DNA of 64,000 bases. Origin: Methanolacinia petrolearia DSM 11571 (GTDB lineage: Archaea > Halobacteriota > Methanomicrobia > Methanomicrobiales > Methanomicrobiaceae). This document shows, piece after piece, positions 15,026 to 23,195 of the stretch (position 1 is its first letter; each line of letters opens with the position of its first letter). The notes under the pieces were generated by a model. The model saw nothing but the letters and a program-made list of their open reading frames with translations, ran no database searches and was not told where the DNA came from. The translations under genes were made by a program, and so were the position numbers. The stretch lies in assembly GCF_000147875.1 (NCBI RefSeq), contig NC_014507.1, positions 1,798,001 to 1,862,000 on the forward strand. The letters are read 5' to 3'.

Positions 15026-15871
15026 ATGATTGGGGATTTTATATACAAATATTACGTTGGTCCAATCGTCAACGGCGGAGCGTATACAATCGTTGATACG
15101 CTCACCTACGCAATTATCCTGATTGTATCGGTGTACCTGGTCTATAAATGGCTTATTCGCGCTGGAATCGAGATTGACAAGGACTTCGTCCTGTCGCTTA
15201 TTCCGTATATCGTCCTGGGCGGATTTCTCCGTGTTGTCGAGGATACGGGAATTATACCCTATCCCTATTATGTTCTTTTGATAACTCCGCTGATTTACTT
15301 CGTGATTTTCTTCTATGCGATAGTGGTCCTGGTGCTCTCAAGAGCACTTGAAGGGAGAAAGATCATAGCGGATTATCACAAGGGTTTTGCAACAGGGGGG
15401 ATTATTGCATGCGCGATCTCCCTGGTTCCGCTGGTTTGGTACGGGCTCACGGTAACCCAGATAAACTTCTTCGTGATGTTTTCAATCCTCGGGATTGCAT
15501 GCATATCGTCCCTTGCAGTCTGGGCGTTCGTCAAATACGCCCTTAAATGGGATTATGTCGACGACATCCTTTACAGGCTGCTAATATTCGGGCATATGCT
15601 CGACGCAAGTGCGACAAGTTTCGGTATAGACCTCCACGAGGTGACGTATGTCGAGCAGCATGTCGTGGGTTCGGCATTGATCGAAGCGACCGGCACCGCA
15701 TTTTCTATGTTCGCGTTAAAGCTCGTCGTGATAATTCCCGCGATCTATATACTCCAGATCTACAGGCAGGAAGGAAACAAAGCGCTGTTCCACCTGATTA
15801 TTCTCGCGATGATCATGGTAGGGCTTGCACCGGGAATACGCGACATGGTGAGGATGATCCTCTATGTTTGA
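15026..15871 (+). CDS. DUF63 family membrane protein
   Basis: 281 aa, about seven to eight membrane helices. The opening MIGDFIYKYYVGPIVNGGAY and the block FGHMLDASATSFGID, YVEQHVVGSALIEATGTAFSMFALK are characteristic of DUF63, an archaeal membrane family of unknown function. Histidines and acidic residues inside the helices (HMLDAS, YVEQHV) suggest a metal-dependent or transport activity, but nothing is proven. Its 3' end overlaps the SpoIIM-like gene by 8 bp, and proS follows 3 bp after that, so the three are one operon. Confidence 0.9.
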   Translation: MIGDFIYKYYVGPIVNGGAYTIVDTLTYAIILIVSVYLVYKWLIRAGIEIDKDFVLSLIPYIVLGGFLRVVEDTGIIPYPYYVLLITPLIYFVIFFYAIVVLVLSRALEGRKIIADYHKGFATGGIIACAISLVPLVWYGLTVTQINFFVMFSILGIACISSLAVWAFVKYALKWDYVDDILYRLLIFGHMLDASATSFGIDLHEVTYVEQHVVGSALIEATGTAFSMFALKLVVIIPAIYILQIYRQEGNKALFHLIILAMIMVGLAPGIRDMVRMILYV

Positions 15872-16439
15872 TAAGAAACTCTCTTACAGCATCTCTTTTT
15901 CACTCGTAATCTTCGTAGTCTTCCTGGCAATCGGTGCACTGACGATCAGCCAGAATTCCGAGAGTGCCGAGACACTTATCCAGGCATTGAACGACGATCT
16001 CTTCAGTTACATAAACGAACAGGACTCCGCAACGATGGCGGTTACTCTCTTTGTCAACAATCTCGAAGCATCGATCCTTCTCTTCATAGGCGGTGCGACG
16101 TTCGGGGTTGTAACAATGATCGTGCTGCTGACAAACGGAGTGATTATCGGTTTTGTCCTGGAATACGCTGCAAAGGCCCAGGGAGTGGCGGCAGTCGCAG
16201 CGGGTATAATTCCGCACGGCGTCTTCGAGATCCCTGCGTTCATTATCTCTTCGGGTCTCGGGTTTCTCCTTGCCGAATCGTTGTGGATGGAGTATAAGGG
16301 ACTGGACGATGCGGCAGAGTATGCCGGAAAACTCGCCAAAGTTTTTCTCATGATTGTAATTCCCCTTCTCGCCGCCGCAGCGATTATAGAGGCTTTTATT
16401 ACGCCCCAAATCATAGATCTAGTAGTTCAGGGAGTCTGA
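15864..16439 (+). CDS. SpoIIM/DUF95-like membrane protein
   Basis: 191 aa with five hydrophobic segments. FVNNLEASILLFIGGATFGVVTMIVLLTNGVIIG and the GIIPHGVFEIPAFIISSGLGF block (the PHG-x-EIPA motif) define the stage II sporulation protein M family, common in archaea where no sporulation exists. Its role is unknown; relatives have been linked to membrane remodelling or transport. It overlaps the DUF63 gene by 8 bp and lies 3 bp before proS. Confidence 0.9.
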   Translation: MFDKKLSYSISFSLVIFVVFLAIGALTISQNSESAETLIQALNDDLFSYINEQDSATMAVTLFVNNLEASILLFIGGATFGVVTMIVLLTNGVIIGFVLEYAAKAQGVAAVAAGIIPHGVFEIPAFIISSGLGFLLAESLWMEYKGLDDAAEYAGKLAKVFLMIVIPLLAAAAIIEAFITPQIIDLVVQGV

Positions 16440-16442
16440 TAA

Positions 16443-17876
16443 ATGTCTGAAGACAGCGGTTCATTGCCCTCAAAGAATAATTTTAGCGAATGGTATAACG
16501 AGATACTCTGGCGGGCCGAGATAATGGATGTCAGGTATCCCGTAAAGGGACTTTATGTCTGGTTCCCGCACGGTTTTGCGATAAGGAAGGCGACTTACGG
16601 CATACTGAGGGAACTTCTCGACAGGGATCACGAAGAGACTCTCTTTCCGCTCTTAATTCCGGAATATGAATTCATGAAGGAGGCGGAGCATATCAAAGGG
16701 TTTGAAGAGGAGGTCTACTGGGTGACGAACGGAGGGCTCAGCAAGCTCGACGTTCCCTTGGCACTTCGCCCCACGAGCGAGACTGCAATCTACCCGATGT
16801 ATGCGTTATGGGTCAGGTCCCATGCGGATCTCCCGATCAAGCTCTACCAGATCGTGAATACGTTCCGCTACGAGACGAAGCACACGAGGCCTCTCATCCG
16901 TCTCCGGGAGATTACGTCCTTCAAGGAGGCCCATACCGTTCATGCGACATGGGAGGAGGCGAAGGAGCAGGTGGAGGATGCAATCGCCCTGTATAAGGAG
17001 TTCTACGAAAGGCTTTGCGTCCCGGTGATTATGTCGAAGAGGCCGGACTGGGACAAATTCCCCGGTGCGGATTATACTATCGCTGCGGATGCGGTGATGC
17101 CGGACGGACGAACGCTCCAGGTAGGGACCGCACACCATCTTGGCGACAACTTCGCAAAGACCTTCGAGATCTGTTACGAGGATGAGAACGGGGAGCAGCA
17201 GTATGCCTTCCAGACCTGCTACGGGATCTCGGAGAGGTGCATCGCCGCCTTGATCTCTATTCACGGCGACGACAAGGGTCTTGTTCTTCCCCCCGAGATC
17301 GCTCCTGTTCAGGTCGTTATCGTCCCGATTATAATGAAGAAGATGGCCGAAGAGGTAACGCAGGCTGCGAAGGATATCGAAGCGGAGATGAAAGCCGCAG
17401 GGCTGAGAGTCAAAATCGACGACAGACCACTCAGACCGGGCGCCAAATATTACCACTGGGAGATGCGTGGAACACCTCTCAGGCTCGAAATAGGACCGAG
17501 AGATCTTGAGAACGGCGTCGTGATGGCCGCCGACAGGTTCGGGGAGAAGACGAGCATCCCGCGTGAAAACCTAAAGGAAGGCGTCAGGGCGTTTATGGAT
17601 CAGTTCAAAGAGCAGCTGAAGTCGAGAGCCGTCGAAAGAATCCGCAGCCAGATCAAAATAGTCGAAGAGCCCGACGAGATCAAAGAGGCAGTAGAGTCGG
17701 GAATTGCGATCGTACAGTGGTGCGGCTGCGAGGAATGCGCAAAGGAGATCGAGAAAAGATACGATGTCAGTGTCCTCGGCGACGAAATCAGGTCGGAATT
17801 TATCAGGAAGTCCGAAGGAAAATGTATAATCTGCGGCAAGCCTTCGAAGCAGGCTGTTGTCGGAAGAAGTTATTGA
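16443..17876 (+). CDS. proS: Prolyl-tRNA synthetase
   Basis: 477 aa, the short archaeal/eukaryotic-like class II type. Motif 2/3 regions are visible: [38 protein letters not shown]-type, [14 protein letters not shown] and [18 protein letters not shown]-terminal zinc-binding extension follows ([33 protein letters not shown]) ending in the conserved tyrosine of archaeal-type ProRS. It charges tRNA-Pro in translation. Last gene of the DUF63-SpoIIM-proS unit; a T-rich run follows the stop (17878-17893) and could terminate transcription. Confidence 0.98.
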   Translation: MSEDSGSLPSKNNFSEWYNEILWRAEIMDVRYPVKGLYVWFPHGFAIRKATYGILRELLDRDHEETLFPLLIPEYEFMKEAEHIKGFEEEVYWVTNGGLSKLDVPLALRPTSETAIYPMYALWVRSHADLPIKLYQIVNTFRYETKHTRPLIRLREITSFKEAHTVHATWEEAKEQVEDAIALYKEFYERLCVPVIMSKRPDWDKFPGADYTIAADAVMPDGRTLQVGTAHHLGDNFAKTFEICYEDENGEQQYAFQTCYGISERCIAALISIHGDDKGLVLPPEIAPVQVVIVPIIMKKMAEEVTQAAKDIEAEMKAAGLRVKIDDRPLRPGAKYYHWEMRGTPLRLEIGPRDLENGVVMAADRFGEKTSIPRENLKEGVRAFMDQFKEQLKSRAVERIRSQIKIVEEPDEIKEAVESGIAIVQWCGCEECAKEIEKRYDVSVLGDEIRSEFIRKSEGKCIICGKPSKQAVVGRSY

Positions 17877-18075
17877 TTTCTTTTCTTTTTTTTGAATGAT
17901 TTATCAATCATGAGCTTATTTTTTGTGAAATAATGCCTGATTCAGGATTTAATTATAGCCCTTCAACCAGTACTCTAATAATATAACATATTATTATTTA
18001 GAAAGAATTAAGCCTTATTCTAAACTATTTTTGTTTATTCCTATTGTTAGTGTAACTCATAATAGGGGGGTTAAA

Positions 18076-19887
18076 ATGAAACTAATATCAGTTACTCTTA
18101 AAAATTTTCGATGTTATTTGGATGAAAAAACCATTCAAATTCAAGATTTAACAACTATAATTGGAAAAAATGATATTGGCAAATCAAGTGTTTTAGAAGC
18201 ACTTGAAATTTTTTTTAATAACGATTCAGTAAAAATTGATTCAGAAGATTGCCATTTATCAGCTTCGGAAAAGATTGTGGAAATAACTTGTGAATTTGAT
18301 GATGTTCCAGATGAAATCATAATTGATTCAAACGCCTATACCACATTACCCAAAGAATATCTCTTAACTGCCGATAAAACCTTACGTATTAAGAAAATTT
18401 TTAAATGTACTTCTGCAAAGCCAAAAGAAGAAATTTTTATTTGTTCATGTCATCCCACGACAAAAAACTATGAAGATCTGCTTGAGCTAAAAATTACTGA
18501 ACTCAAAAAGCGACTTGATGACCTAAGCATCCCAAAAGAGGGAATCAACCTAAGTAGTAAACCTTCAATTAGACACGCTATTTGGAAATCTTGTCCAAAT
18601 TTAAATACCGCTTATACTGAAATTCCAGTGACGAAAGAAGACAGTAAAACAATCTGGGACAAAATCAATGAATCTCTCCCCATTTATGCCCTTTTTCAAA
18701 GCGATCGTAATAGTCGTGATTCAGATCCAGAAGTTCAAGATCCAATGAAAATTGCTATTACCACAGCTCTTTCAGATCCAAGTATTCAAACTAAGCTTAA
18801 TGAAGTTCAAGATGCAGTAAAAATAAAAGCCGTTGAATTGGCTGAAAGAACTCAGGAAGCATTAAAGAAAATAGATGCTGAATTAGCAGATGAATTAAAA
18901 CCAGAATTTAAAGCAGATCCAAAATGGGCAGGGGTTTTTTCTCTTGTTCTCAAAGATGATAAAGGAATTTCGGTTAATAAACGTGGGAGTGGTGTTCGAC
19001 GATTAATACTAGTTAGCTTTTTTCGTGCTGAAGCTGAAAGACAAAAGTCTGAAAATAATAATCAGAGTATTATATACGCAATTGAAGAACCAGAAACCTC
19101 ACAACATCCAGACAATCAGCGTATTCTTTTAGATTCATTTAAGGATTTAGCAGCAGAAAATGGTTGTCAGGTAATACTGACAACCCATAGTCCAAGTTTT
19201 GCTAGTTACTTACCTGTTGATAGTTTTATTTACATAAAAAAAGGAAAGGATATTCAACCTGAGATAATCTCTCTTGATGAAGGTGACCAGAAAACAATAG
19301 AGAATATCGGAGAAGATTTGGGTGTACTTCCTGATATTAAAAATAAAGATCTGGTGAAGGTATTGCTATGTGTTGAAGGACCTACTGACATAACTGCTTT
19401 CAAATGCCTAAGTAGAGCCCTTAATGTAGATGATCCAACAATTTTAAATTTGGACAATGATTCAAGGATTGCTTTTGTTCTTCTAGGCGGTGGAACACTT
19501 AAACACTGGGTTGAAAATAATTATTTACAAGGTTTGGGACTTCCTGAAGTTCATATATATGATAGAGATGTTCAAAGCTATGCTGATAAAATAAAAATTG
19601 TAAACTCAAGACCAGGCAGATCGTGGGGTGTTTTAACAAAAAAGTTAGAAATTGAAAATTATCTACATAGGGAGGCAATATATGAGGCACTCAAAATATC
19701 AATATCATTCGGTGATGAAGATGACATTCCTGAATTAATTCACCTTCAAAAAGGATGGAATCACAACACTATAAAAAATAAACTCGCAAACTATGCATTC
19801 CCTAAAATGACTGCTCAAAGGATTAAAGACAGAGATCCCGATGGAGAAGTTGAGGGTTGGTTAAGAAAAATTGAAAAAATGTTTTAA
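18076..19887 (+). CDS. OLD-family ATP-dependent nuclease (ATPase + TOPRIM)
   Basis: 603 aa from ATG at 18076, preceded by GGGGGG at 18065-18070. An N-terminal ABC-type ATPase has Walker A GKNDIGKS (G30-S37), a shortened signature-like GSGVRRLILVSFFRAEAE, Walker B IYAIEEPETSQHP near residue 336, and TTHSPSF. The C-terminal TOPRIM has CVEGPTDI (E434) and the DxD of IYDRDVQ near residue 495. OLD nucleases take part in phage defence and DNA repair. No UvrD-like helicase (GajB) or other partner lies beside it, so it is a solitary class 1 type. Base composition is far more AT-rich than proS upstream, and a broken toxin gene follows 6 bp away, both pointing to horizontal acquisition. Confidence 0.88.
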   Translation: MKLISVTLKNFRCYLDEKTIQIQDLTTIIGKNDIGKSSVLEALEIFFNNDSVKIDSEDCHLSASEKIVEITCEFDDVPDEIIIDSNAYTTLPKEYLLTADKTLRIKKIFKCTSAKPKEEIFICSCHPTTKNYEDLLELKITELKKRLDDLSIPKEGINLSSKPSIRHAIWKSCPNLNTAYTEIPVTKEDSKTIWDKINESLPIYALFQSDRNSRDSDPEVQDPMKIAITTALSDPSIQTKLNEVQDAVKIKAVELAERTQEALKKIDAELADELKPEFKADPKWAGVFSLVLKDDKGISVNKRGSGVRRLILVSFFRAEAERQKSENNNQSIIYAIEEPETSQHPDNQRILLDSFKDLAAENGCQVILTTHSPSFASYLPVDSFIYIKKGKDIQPEIISLDEGDQKTIENIGEDLGVLPDIKNKDLVKVLLCVEGPTDITAFKCLSRALNVDDPTILNLDNDSRIAFVLLGGGTLKHWVENNYLQGLGLPEVHIYDRDVQSYADKIKIVNSRPGRSWGVLTKKLEIENYLHREAIYEALKISISFGDEDDIPELIHLQKGWNHNTIKNKLANYAFPKMTAQRIKDRDPDGEVEGWLRKIEKMF

Positions 19888-19893
19888 AAAAAT

Positions 19894-20166
19894 TCACGGG
19901 AAGACCGAATAAATCTCTTCCCTGCTTTTTACACGATAAAAAATAATCTTATTGTCCTCTGTAATTTCAAACCCAATCCTGTACCTGCCCTGACGAATCC
20001 TGAAAAATCCGGGCATTCATTTCATCCTTCCGATATCAAATTCTGAAAAAATATCATCAGATTCAGGTATTTCATTAAAAACAAGTTTCTCAATGCGTTT
20101 CTGAACAGGATTTGGTATTTTGGAGAGATCCTTCAGGAAAGATTTCTTATAGTAGCATTCAGGCAT
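19894..20166 (-). pseudogene. RelE/ParE-type toxin interrupted by an in-frame TGA
   Basis: Reading from ATG at 20164-20166 gives MPECYYKKSFLKDLSKIPNP ... FDIGRMK (49 codons), then TGA at 20017-20019. The same frame continues with MPGFFRIRQGRYRIGFEITE ... IFYRVKSREEIYSVFP to a stop at 19894. Joined, this is a normal-length RelE-superfamily toxin in which the expected Lys-Gly-Tyr-Pro turn (K-G-Y/x-P before the FxRIRxGxYRI strand) has become Lys-stop-Met-Pro. The antitoxin gene is immediately upstream, ending 1 base before the toxin start. The simplest reading is an inactivated toxin; separate translation of the two halves (a second ATG follows the TGA directly) is less likely. Confidence 0.8.
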
Positions 20167-20167
20167 T

Positions 20168-20371
20168 TCAGGCGGATTCTTTCAAGCCCCTGTAATATTT
20201 CAAAGCATCAGAGCGGTTGAGCGGTTCTTCGTCATCCGCTTCATTGATACATTTTGCAAGCCCGAAATCCTCGATGACGGATTCAATCTTCTCAAAGGTT
20301 GAAATATCCAGGATTACACCGACCGGTTTGTTATCTTCGGACATAATATACCGGCGTTTTATATCGAACAT
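20168..20371 (-). CDS. Antitoxin of a RelE-type toxin-antitoxin pair
   Basis: 67 aa from ATG at 20369-20371; GGGAGAG lies six bases before it, so a longer reading to 20386 is not preferred. MFDIKRRYIMSEDNKPVGVILDISTFEKIESVIEDFGLAK resembles the Phd/YefM-like antitoxins that accompany RelE toxins: a short beta segment with KPVGVILDISTFEKIE, then a helical acidic tail (CINEADDEEPLNRSDALKYYRGLKES) that would wrap the toxin. It precedes the interrupted toxin by one base. If the toxin is dead, this antitoxin is probably a remnant or protects against related toxins elsewhere. Confidence 0.78.
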   Translation of the reverse strand: MFDIKRRYIMSEDNKPVGVILDISTFEKIESVIEDFGLAKCINEADDEEPLNRSDALKYYRGLKESA

Positions 20372-20389
20372 CAAAATCTCTCCCAAAAA

Positions 20390-20450
20390 CGTTCATGAAA
20401 CAAATGTTTCATGCACTGTTCATGTAAATCACAAAGTGATTTGCATGTAA
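20390..20450 (+). repeat. Dispersed intergenic palindromic repeat, copy R1
   Basis: Two adjacent dyads: TTCATGAAACA with TGTTTCATG, then CATGTAAATCAC with GTGATTTGCATG (20421-20447, nearly perfect palindrome). Related copies lie at 20971-21013 (inverted), 52478-52542, 55712-55765 and, degenerate, 58338-58400. It lies between the antitoxin start and the pdaD stop. Confidence 0.75.
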
Positions 20451-20453
20451 AAA

Positions 20454-20957
20454 TTATTCCATCAAAAAGACCGCAGCAGCGACAACGGTCGTCCAGAGGC
20501 CGTCGGCATCGACGATCGCCGATTCGGTTATGTTCATGGTTTTCGCGGGAACCTTTTGCCAGACGCTTTTGAACATGTTTTCCGCGATCTTCTCGGCATA
20601 ATCCCCTGCCTCCTCCTTCGTCTCGTCGTAGGTGTGGTATTCGGTAAAATATCCCCAGTTCGTCTCGGGCTTCTCCGGGATGGCACATCCCACGGACGCC
20701 GTGATCCTCCGCGAAGGCTCTTTGGACGAAAGCCGTGACAGGACGGTGAAGACCACACTGCCGGGAAAAAGCTCTTTGATACCCGCACTCCGGGATATGA
20801 TTTGGCATTTCGGCGGTAAAATCGAACTTACTTCGACAAGATTATAGCACTCTATCGAGGCCCGGCGGAGGGCCATCTCGAAGGAAGTCAGCTTGTCCTC
20901 ATGACTCCCGCATCCGGAGGTGAAAAACACCTTCTTTGGTACAAATTGTCCGGTCAT
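20454..20957 (-). CDS. pdaD: Pyruvoyl-dependent arginine decarboxylase
   Basis: 167 aa from ATG at 20955-20957, with GGTGAT nearby. It converts arginine to agmatine for polyamine and agmatidine synthesis. The protein is a self-processing proenzyme: the family cleaves between the two serines of EVSSILPP (S44/S45), giving a pyruvoyl group on the new beta-like chain. Other family blocks are PKKVFFTSGCGSHEDKLTSFE, GSVVFTVLSRLSS and the C-terminal NITESAIVDADGLWTTVVAA. Longer readings upstream run antisense through the MFS gene and were discarded. The gene is bracketed by oppositely oriented copies of the palindromic repeat, 15-20 bases from each end. Confidence 0.95.
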   Translation of the reverse strand: MTGQFVPKKVFFTSGCGSHEDKLTSFEMALRRASIECYNLVEVSSILPPKCQIISRSAGIKELFPGSVVFTVLSRLSSKEPSRRITASVGCAIPEKPETNWGYFTEYHTYDETKEEAGDYAEKIAENMFKSVWQKVPAKTMNITESAIVDADGLWTTVVAAAVFLME

Positions 20958-20970
20958 TTGTTTATCACCC

Positions 20971-21013
20971 GGTTTTACATGAAACAGTCCATGAAACCTT
21001 TGTTTCATAAACG
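20971..21013 (-). repeat. Dispersed intergenic palindromic repeat, copy R2 (inverted)
   Basis: Read on the minus strand it gives CGTTTATGAAACAAAGGTTT and CATGGACTGTTTCATGTAAA, an inverted, shorter version of R1 that lacks the second AAATCAC/GTGATTT dyad. It lies just upstream of pdaD. Confidence 0.65.
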
Positions 21014-21121
21014 TTTTTTTGAATAATTTTGATTTTTCACGTATTAAAACTATATAGCACGAAAAATACCGGATTCCCATAGATAGCTCCGGCTGGTTTT
21101 CGATATCGCAAATACCGGCGA

Positions 21122-22543
21122 TTATAGCTCCTGTTCGGGCTCTTTTACAAAGAATGTCAGAACCGTCGTAGCGAGGCAGATCATGAGCGCAATGGCGAAG
21201 GTGTAGGTAAATCCGGTAACCATGAACTCCGGGACCGGCTGGACGGGGGCCATGTACATCTCGCCGCCGGAGATGCCGATGATCTCTTCGAGCGCCGTCC
21301 CGAATACGACGATCCCGAGAGCCGAGCCGAAGTTCCCGAAGGTCTTCATTATCCCGGAGGACACCCCTTTCTTGTCGGGCGGACTGTGCCCGAGTATCAG
21401 TTTCCGGTTGGGGGTCAGGAAAATTCCCATCGAAAAGCCGAATACCGCAAGTGCGAGAGCTGAAAAAATGTATCCCATAATACCGGCAAACAACGAAAAG
21501 ATCAGGAAGACCATTGTTACGGTCAGGCATCCGGAGGTGCATAACATCTTCGAGCCGACTTTATCCGACACCTTCCCTGCGAACGGTGCGACAATCATCG
21601 AAACCGTTGCAGGGATCAGAAGGAGAAGCCCGACAAGGGCAAGATCGAAGCCCTTGACGATCTCGAAATACAGCGTAAAGATCAGTATTATCCCGGTGAA
21701 TACGGTTTTTATCATAAAACCGGAGACATTCGCAAGGACGAACGAATTGTTGCCGAAAAGCCTGAAGTCGAGAACCGGCTCACTGGCACGATTCTCCCAC
21801 ACGACAAAGGCAATCCAGAATATAGCCGAAAGAACGAATACGGCCACAATCGGTGTCGATGTCCAGCCGAACTCCCGTCCCTTGTTCAGGCCGAGAAGAA
21901 GAGTAGAGATCCCGAGAACCATGAAGAACGTCCCGGGAATGTCGAAAGACCAGACCTTCGTCCCCGGTGTTATCTTCGGAATAAACCTGTAGGCGAGCAG
22001 CATTCCGGCAATACCTATCGGGACGCAAAAGAAGAAGATGTACTGCCATCCGGCGAATGAGGTTATAATCCCCCCTGCAACAGCCCCGAGTGCAATCCCG
22101 GTAGTTGCAAGCGTGGCGATTATACCCAGGCCAAAACCCTTCTCTTCTTTCGGGAGGAAATTCACGATAATCACCGGAGCCGTCGCGGAAAGCATCGCTC
22201 CTCCAACCGCCTGGACCATCCTGAAAAAGATAAGAAAATGTATTCCGGGAGAAAAACCACACAGAAATGTTCCGGCAGTAAATACGGCAAATCCCGAGAT
22301 GAATATCTTTTTTACGCCTTTGATATCGGCAAGTCTCCCGAATGCAAGAATCGTTCCCGACAGGACGACGAGATAGATTACCAGAGCCCACGAGACCGTG
22401 CTCAGATTCGAATCGAAATACAGTGCAATCGAAGGAAGTGAGACATTCAGGAGACTGATATTGAACGAACCGATAAATACCCCGAGACCGACGGTGAAGA
22501 TCAGCCATTTCACGGGATAGTCCCGGTTACCTCGCCCCTCCAT
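21122..22543 (-). CDS. MFS multidrug-type exporter (DHA2/14-TM)
   Basis: 473 aa, about 14 membrane helices. The N-terminal helices FTVGLGVFIGSFNISLLNVSLPSIA, VSWALVIYLVVLSGTILAFGRLADIKGVKKIF (the motif A loop GRLADIKGxKK) and motif C-like GLGIIATLATTGIALGAVAGG identify the EmrB/QacA-type drug:H+ antiporter family. The substrate cannot be told from sequence. Upstream (start side) the ferritin gene ends 50 bases away in the same direction; downstream lie the palindromic repeat R2 and pdaD. No local regulator is seen. Confidence 0.92.
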   Translation of the reverse strand: MEGRGNRDYPVKWLIFTVGLGVFIGSFNISLLNVSLPSIALYFDSNLSTVSWALVIYLVVLSGTILAFGRLADIKGVKKIFISGFAVFTAGTFLCGFSPGIHFLIFFRMVQAVGGAMLSATAPVIIVNFLPKEEKGFGLGIIATLATTGIALGAVAGGIITSFAGWQYIFFFCVPIGIAGMLLAYRFIPKITPGTKVWSFDIPGTFFMVLGISTLLLGLNKGREFGWTSTPIVAVFVLSAIFWIAFVVWENRASEPVLDFRLFGNNSFVLANVSGFMIKTVFTGIILIFTLYFEIVKGFDLALVGLLLLIPATVSMIVAPFAGKVSDKVGSKMLCTSGCLTVTMVFLIFSLFAGIMGYIFSALALAVFGFSMGIFLTPNRKLILGHSPPDKKGVSSGIMKTFGNFGSALGIVVFGTALEEIIGISGGEMYMAPVQPVPEFMVTGFTYTFAIALMICLATTVLTFFVKEPEQEL

Positions 22544-22593
22544 ACTACCTTGTTGTGAAAAAAGAATTATAAATTATTTGATCCCCTGCGGGA

Positions 22594-23130
22594 TTACTGC
22601 TGGCCGGGGGCTGTTGTGGGCTGGAGGGGTACATAGACCCTTGTCCCGAGTTCCTTGTCGAGAGTATAGAGCAGCGAGAGGTTGTCGGTCTTTTCAATCT
22701 TTTCAAGCTGATCGACGATTTGCCCTGCATCGTCCTCTTCTTCGACCTGCTCGTCGACGAACCACTGGAGCATGTTGCTTGTGGCATGGTCCTTCTCCTC
22801 GGTTGCAATATCAACGAGGTTGTAGATCATCTTCGTAACATTCTGCTCGTGTTCGAGCGAATGCCTGAAGGCTGCAAGCGGAGAGGCCCATTCAGACTGA
22901 GGGGCATCGATCGGCTGGAGGACAACTCTTCCGCCCCTCGATATGACATACCTGTAGATCTTGATTGCATGATCCCTCTCCTCCTGTGCCTGGACATATT
23001 CCCACTGTGCAAATCCTTTCAGCCCTTCCGATTCATACCATGATGACATCGACAGGTAGAGATACGATGAGTAAAGCTCCCACTTGATCTGGTCGTTCAA
23101 TGCCTGTTCCATTCTTTGATTTATAGCCAT
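22594..23130 (-). CDS. ftnA: Ferritin
   Basis: 178 aa, a four-helix non-haem ferritin. It oxidises and stores iron inside a 24-mer shell. Ferroxidase-type residues lie in NDQIKWELYSSYLYLSMSSW (E17-type ligand), AQEERDHAIKIYRYV (ExxxxH ligands) and HEQNVTKMIYNLVD / TSNMLQWFVDEQVEEE. The C-terminal extension is Pro/Gln/Thr-rich. In a strict anaerobe it probably protects against oxygen and iron stress. The next gene upstream is the 2-oxoacid oxidoreductase beta subunit, 65 bp away in the same direction. Confidence 0.95.
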   Translation of the reverse strand: MAINQRMEQALNDQIKWELYSSYLYLSMSSWYESEGLKGFAQWEYVQAQEERDHAIKIYRYVISRGGRVVLQPIDAPQSEWASPLAAFRHSLEHEQNVTKMIYNLVDIATEEKDHATSNMLQWFVDEQVEEEDDAGQIVDQLEKIEKTDNLSLLYTLDKELGTRVYVPLQPTTAPGQQ

Positions 23131-23195
23131 TTTCTTATTCTCCTGTCATTCGAAGATTGATTTGAAATTATTTAATCCTTGCTGAGACTGCAAAA

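Noticed and set aside
19894-20166. TGA in the toxin as a selenocysteine codon
   Set aside because: The expected residue is Gly, no SECIS-like element was noticed nearby and selenoprotein use of this kind is not known for RelE toxins.
20390-21013. Insertion sequence made of R1-pdaD-R2
   Set aside because: No transposase and no target duplication; the repeats also occur alone elsewhere, so they are better described as dispersed palindromic elements.
21780-22508. 242-codon minus-strand frame within the MFS gene
   Set aside because: Same strand but shifted frame of a clear membrane transporter; composition (Arg/Cys-rich) is that of a shadow frame.
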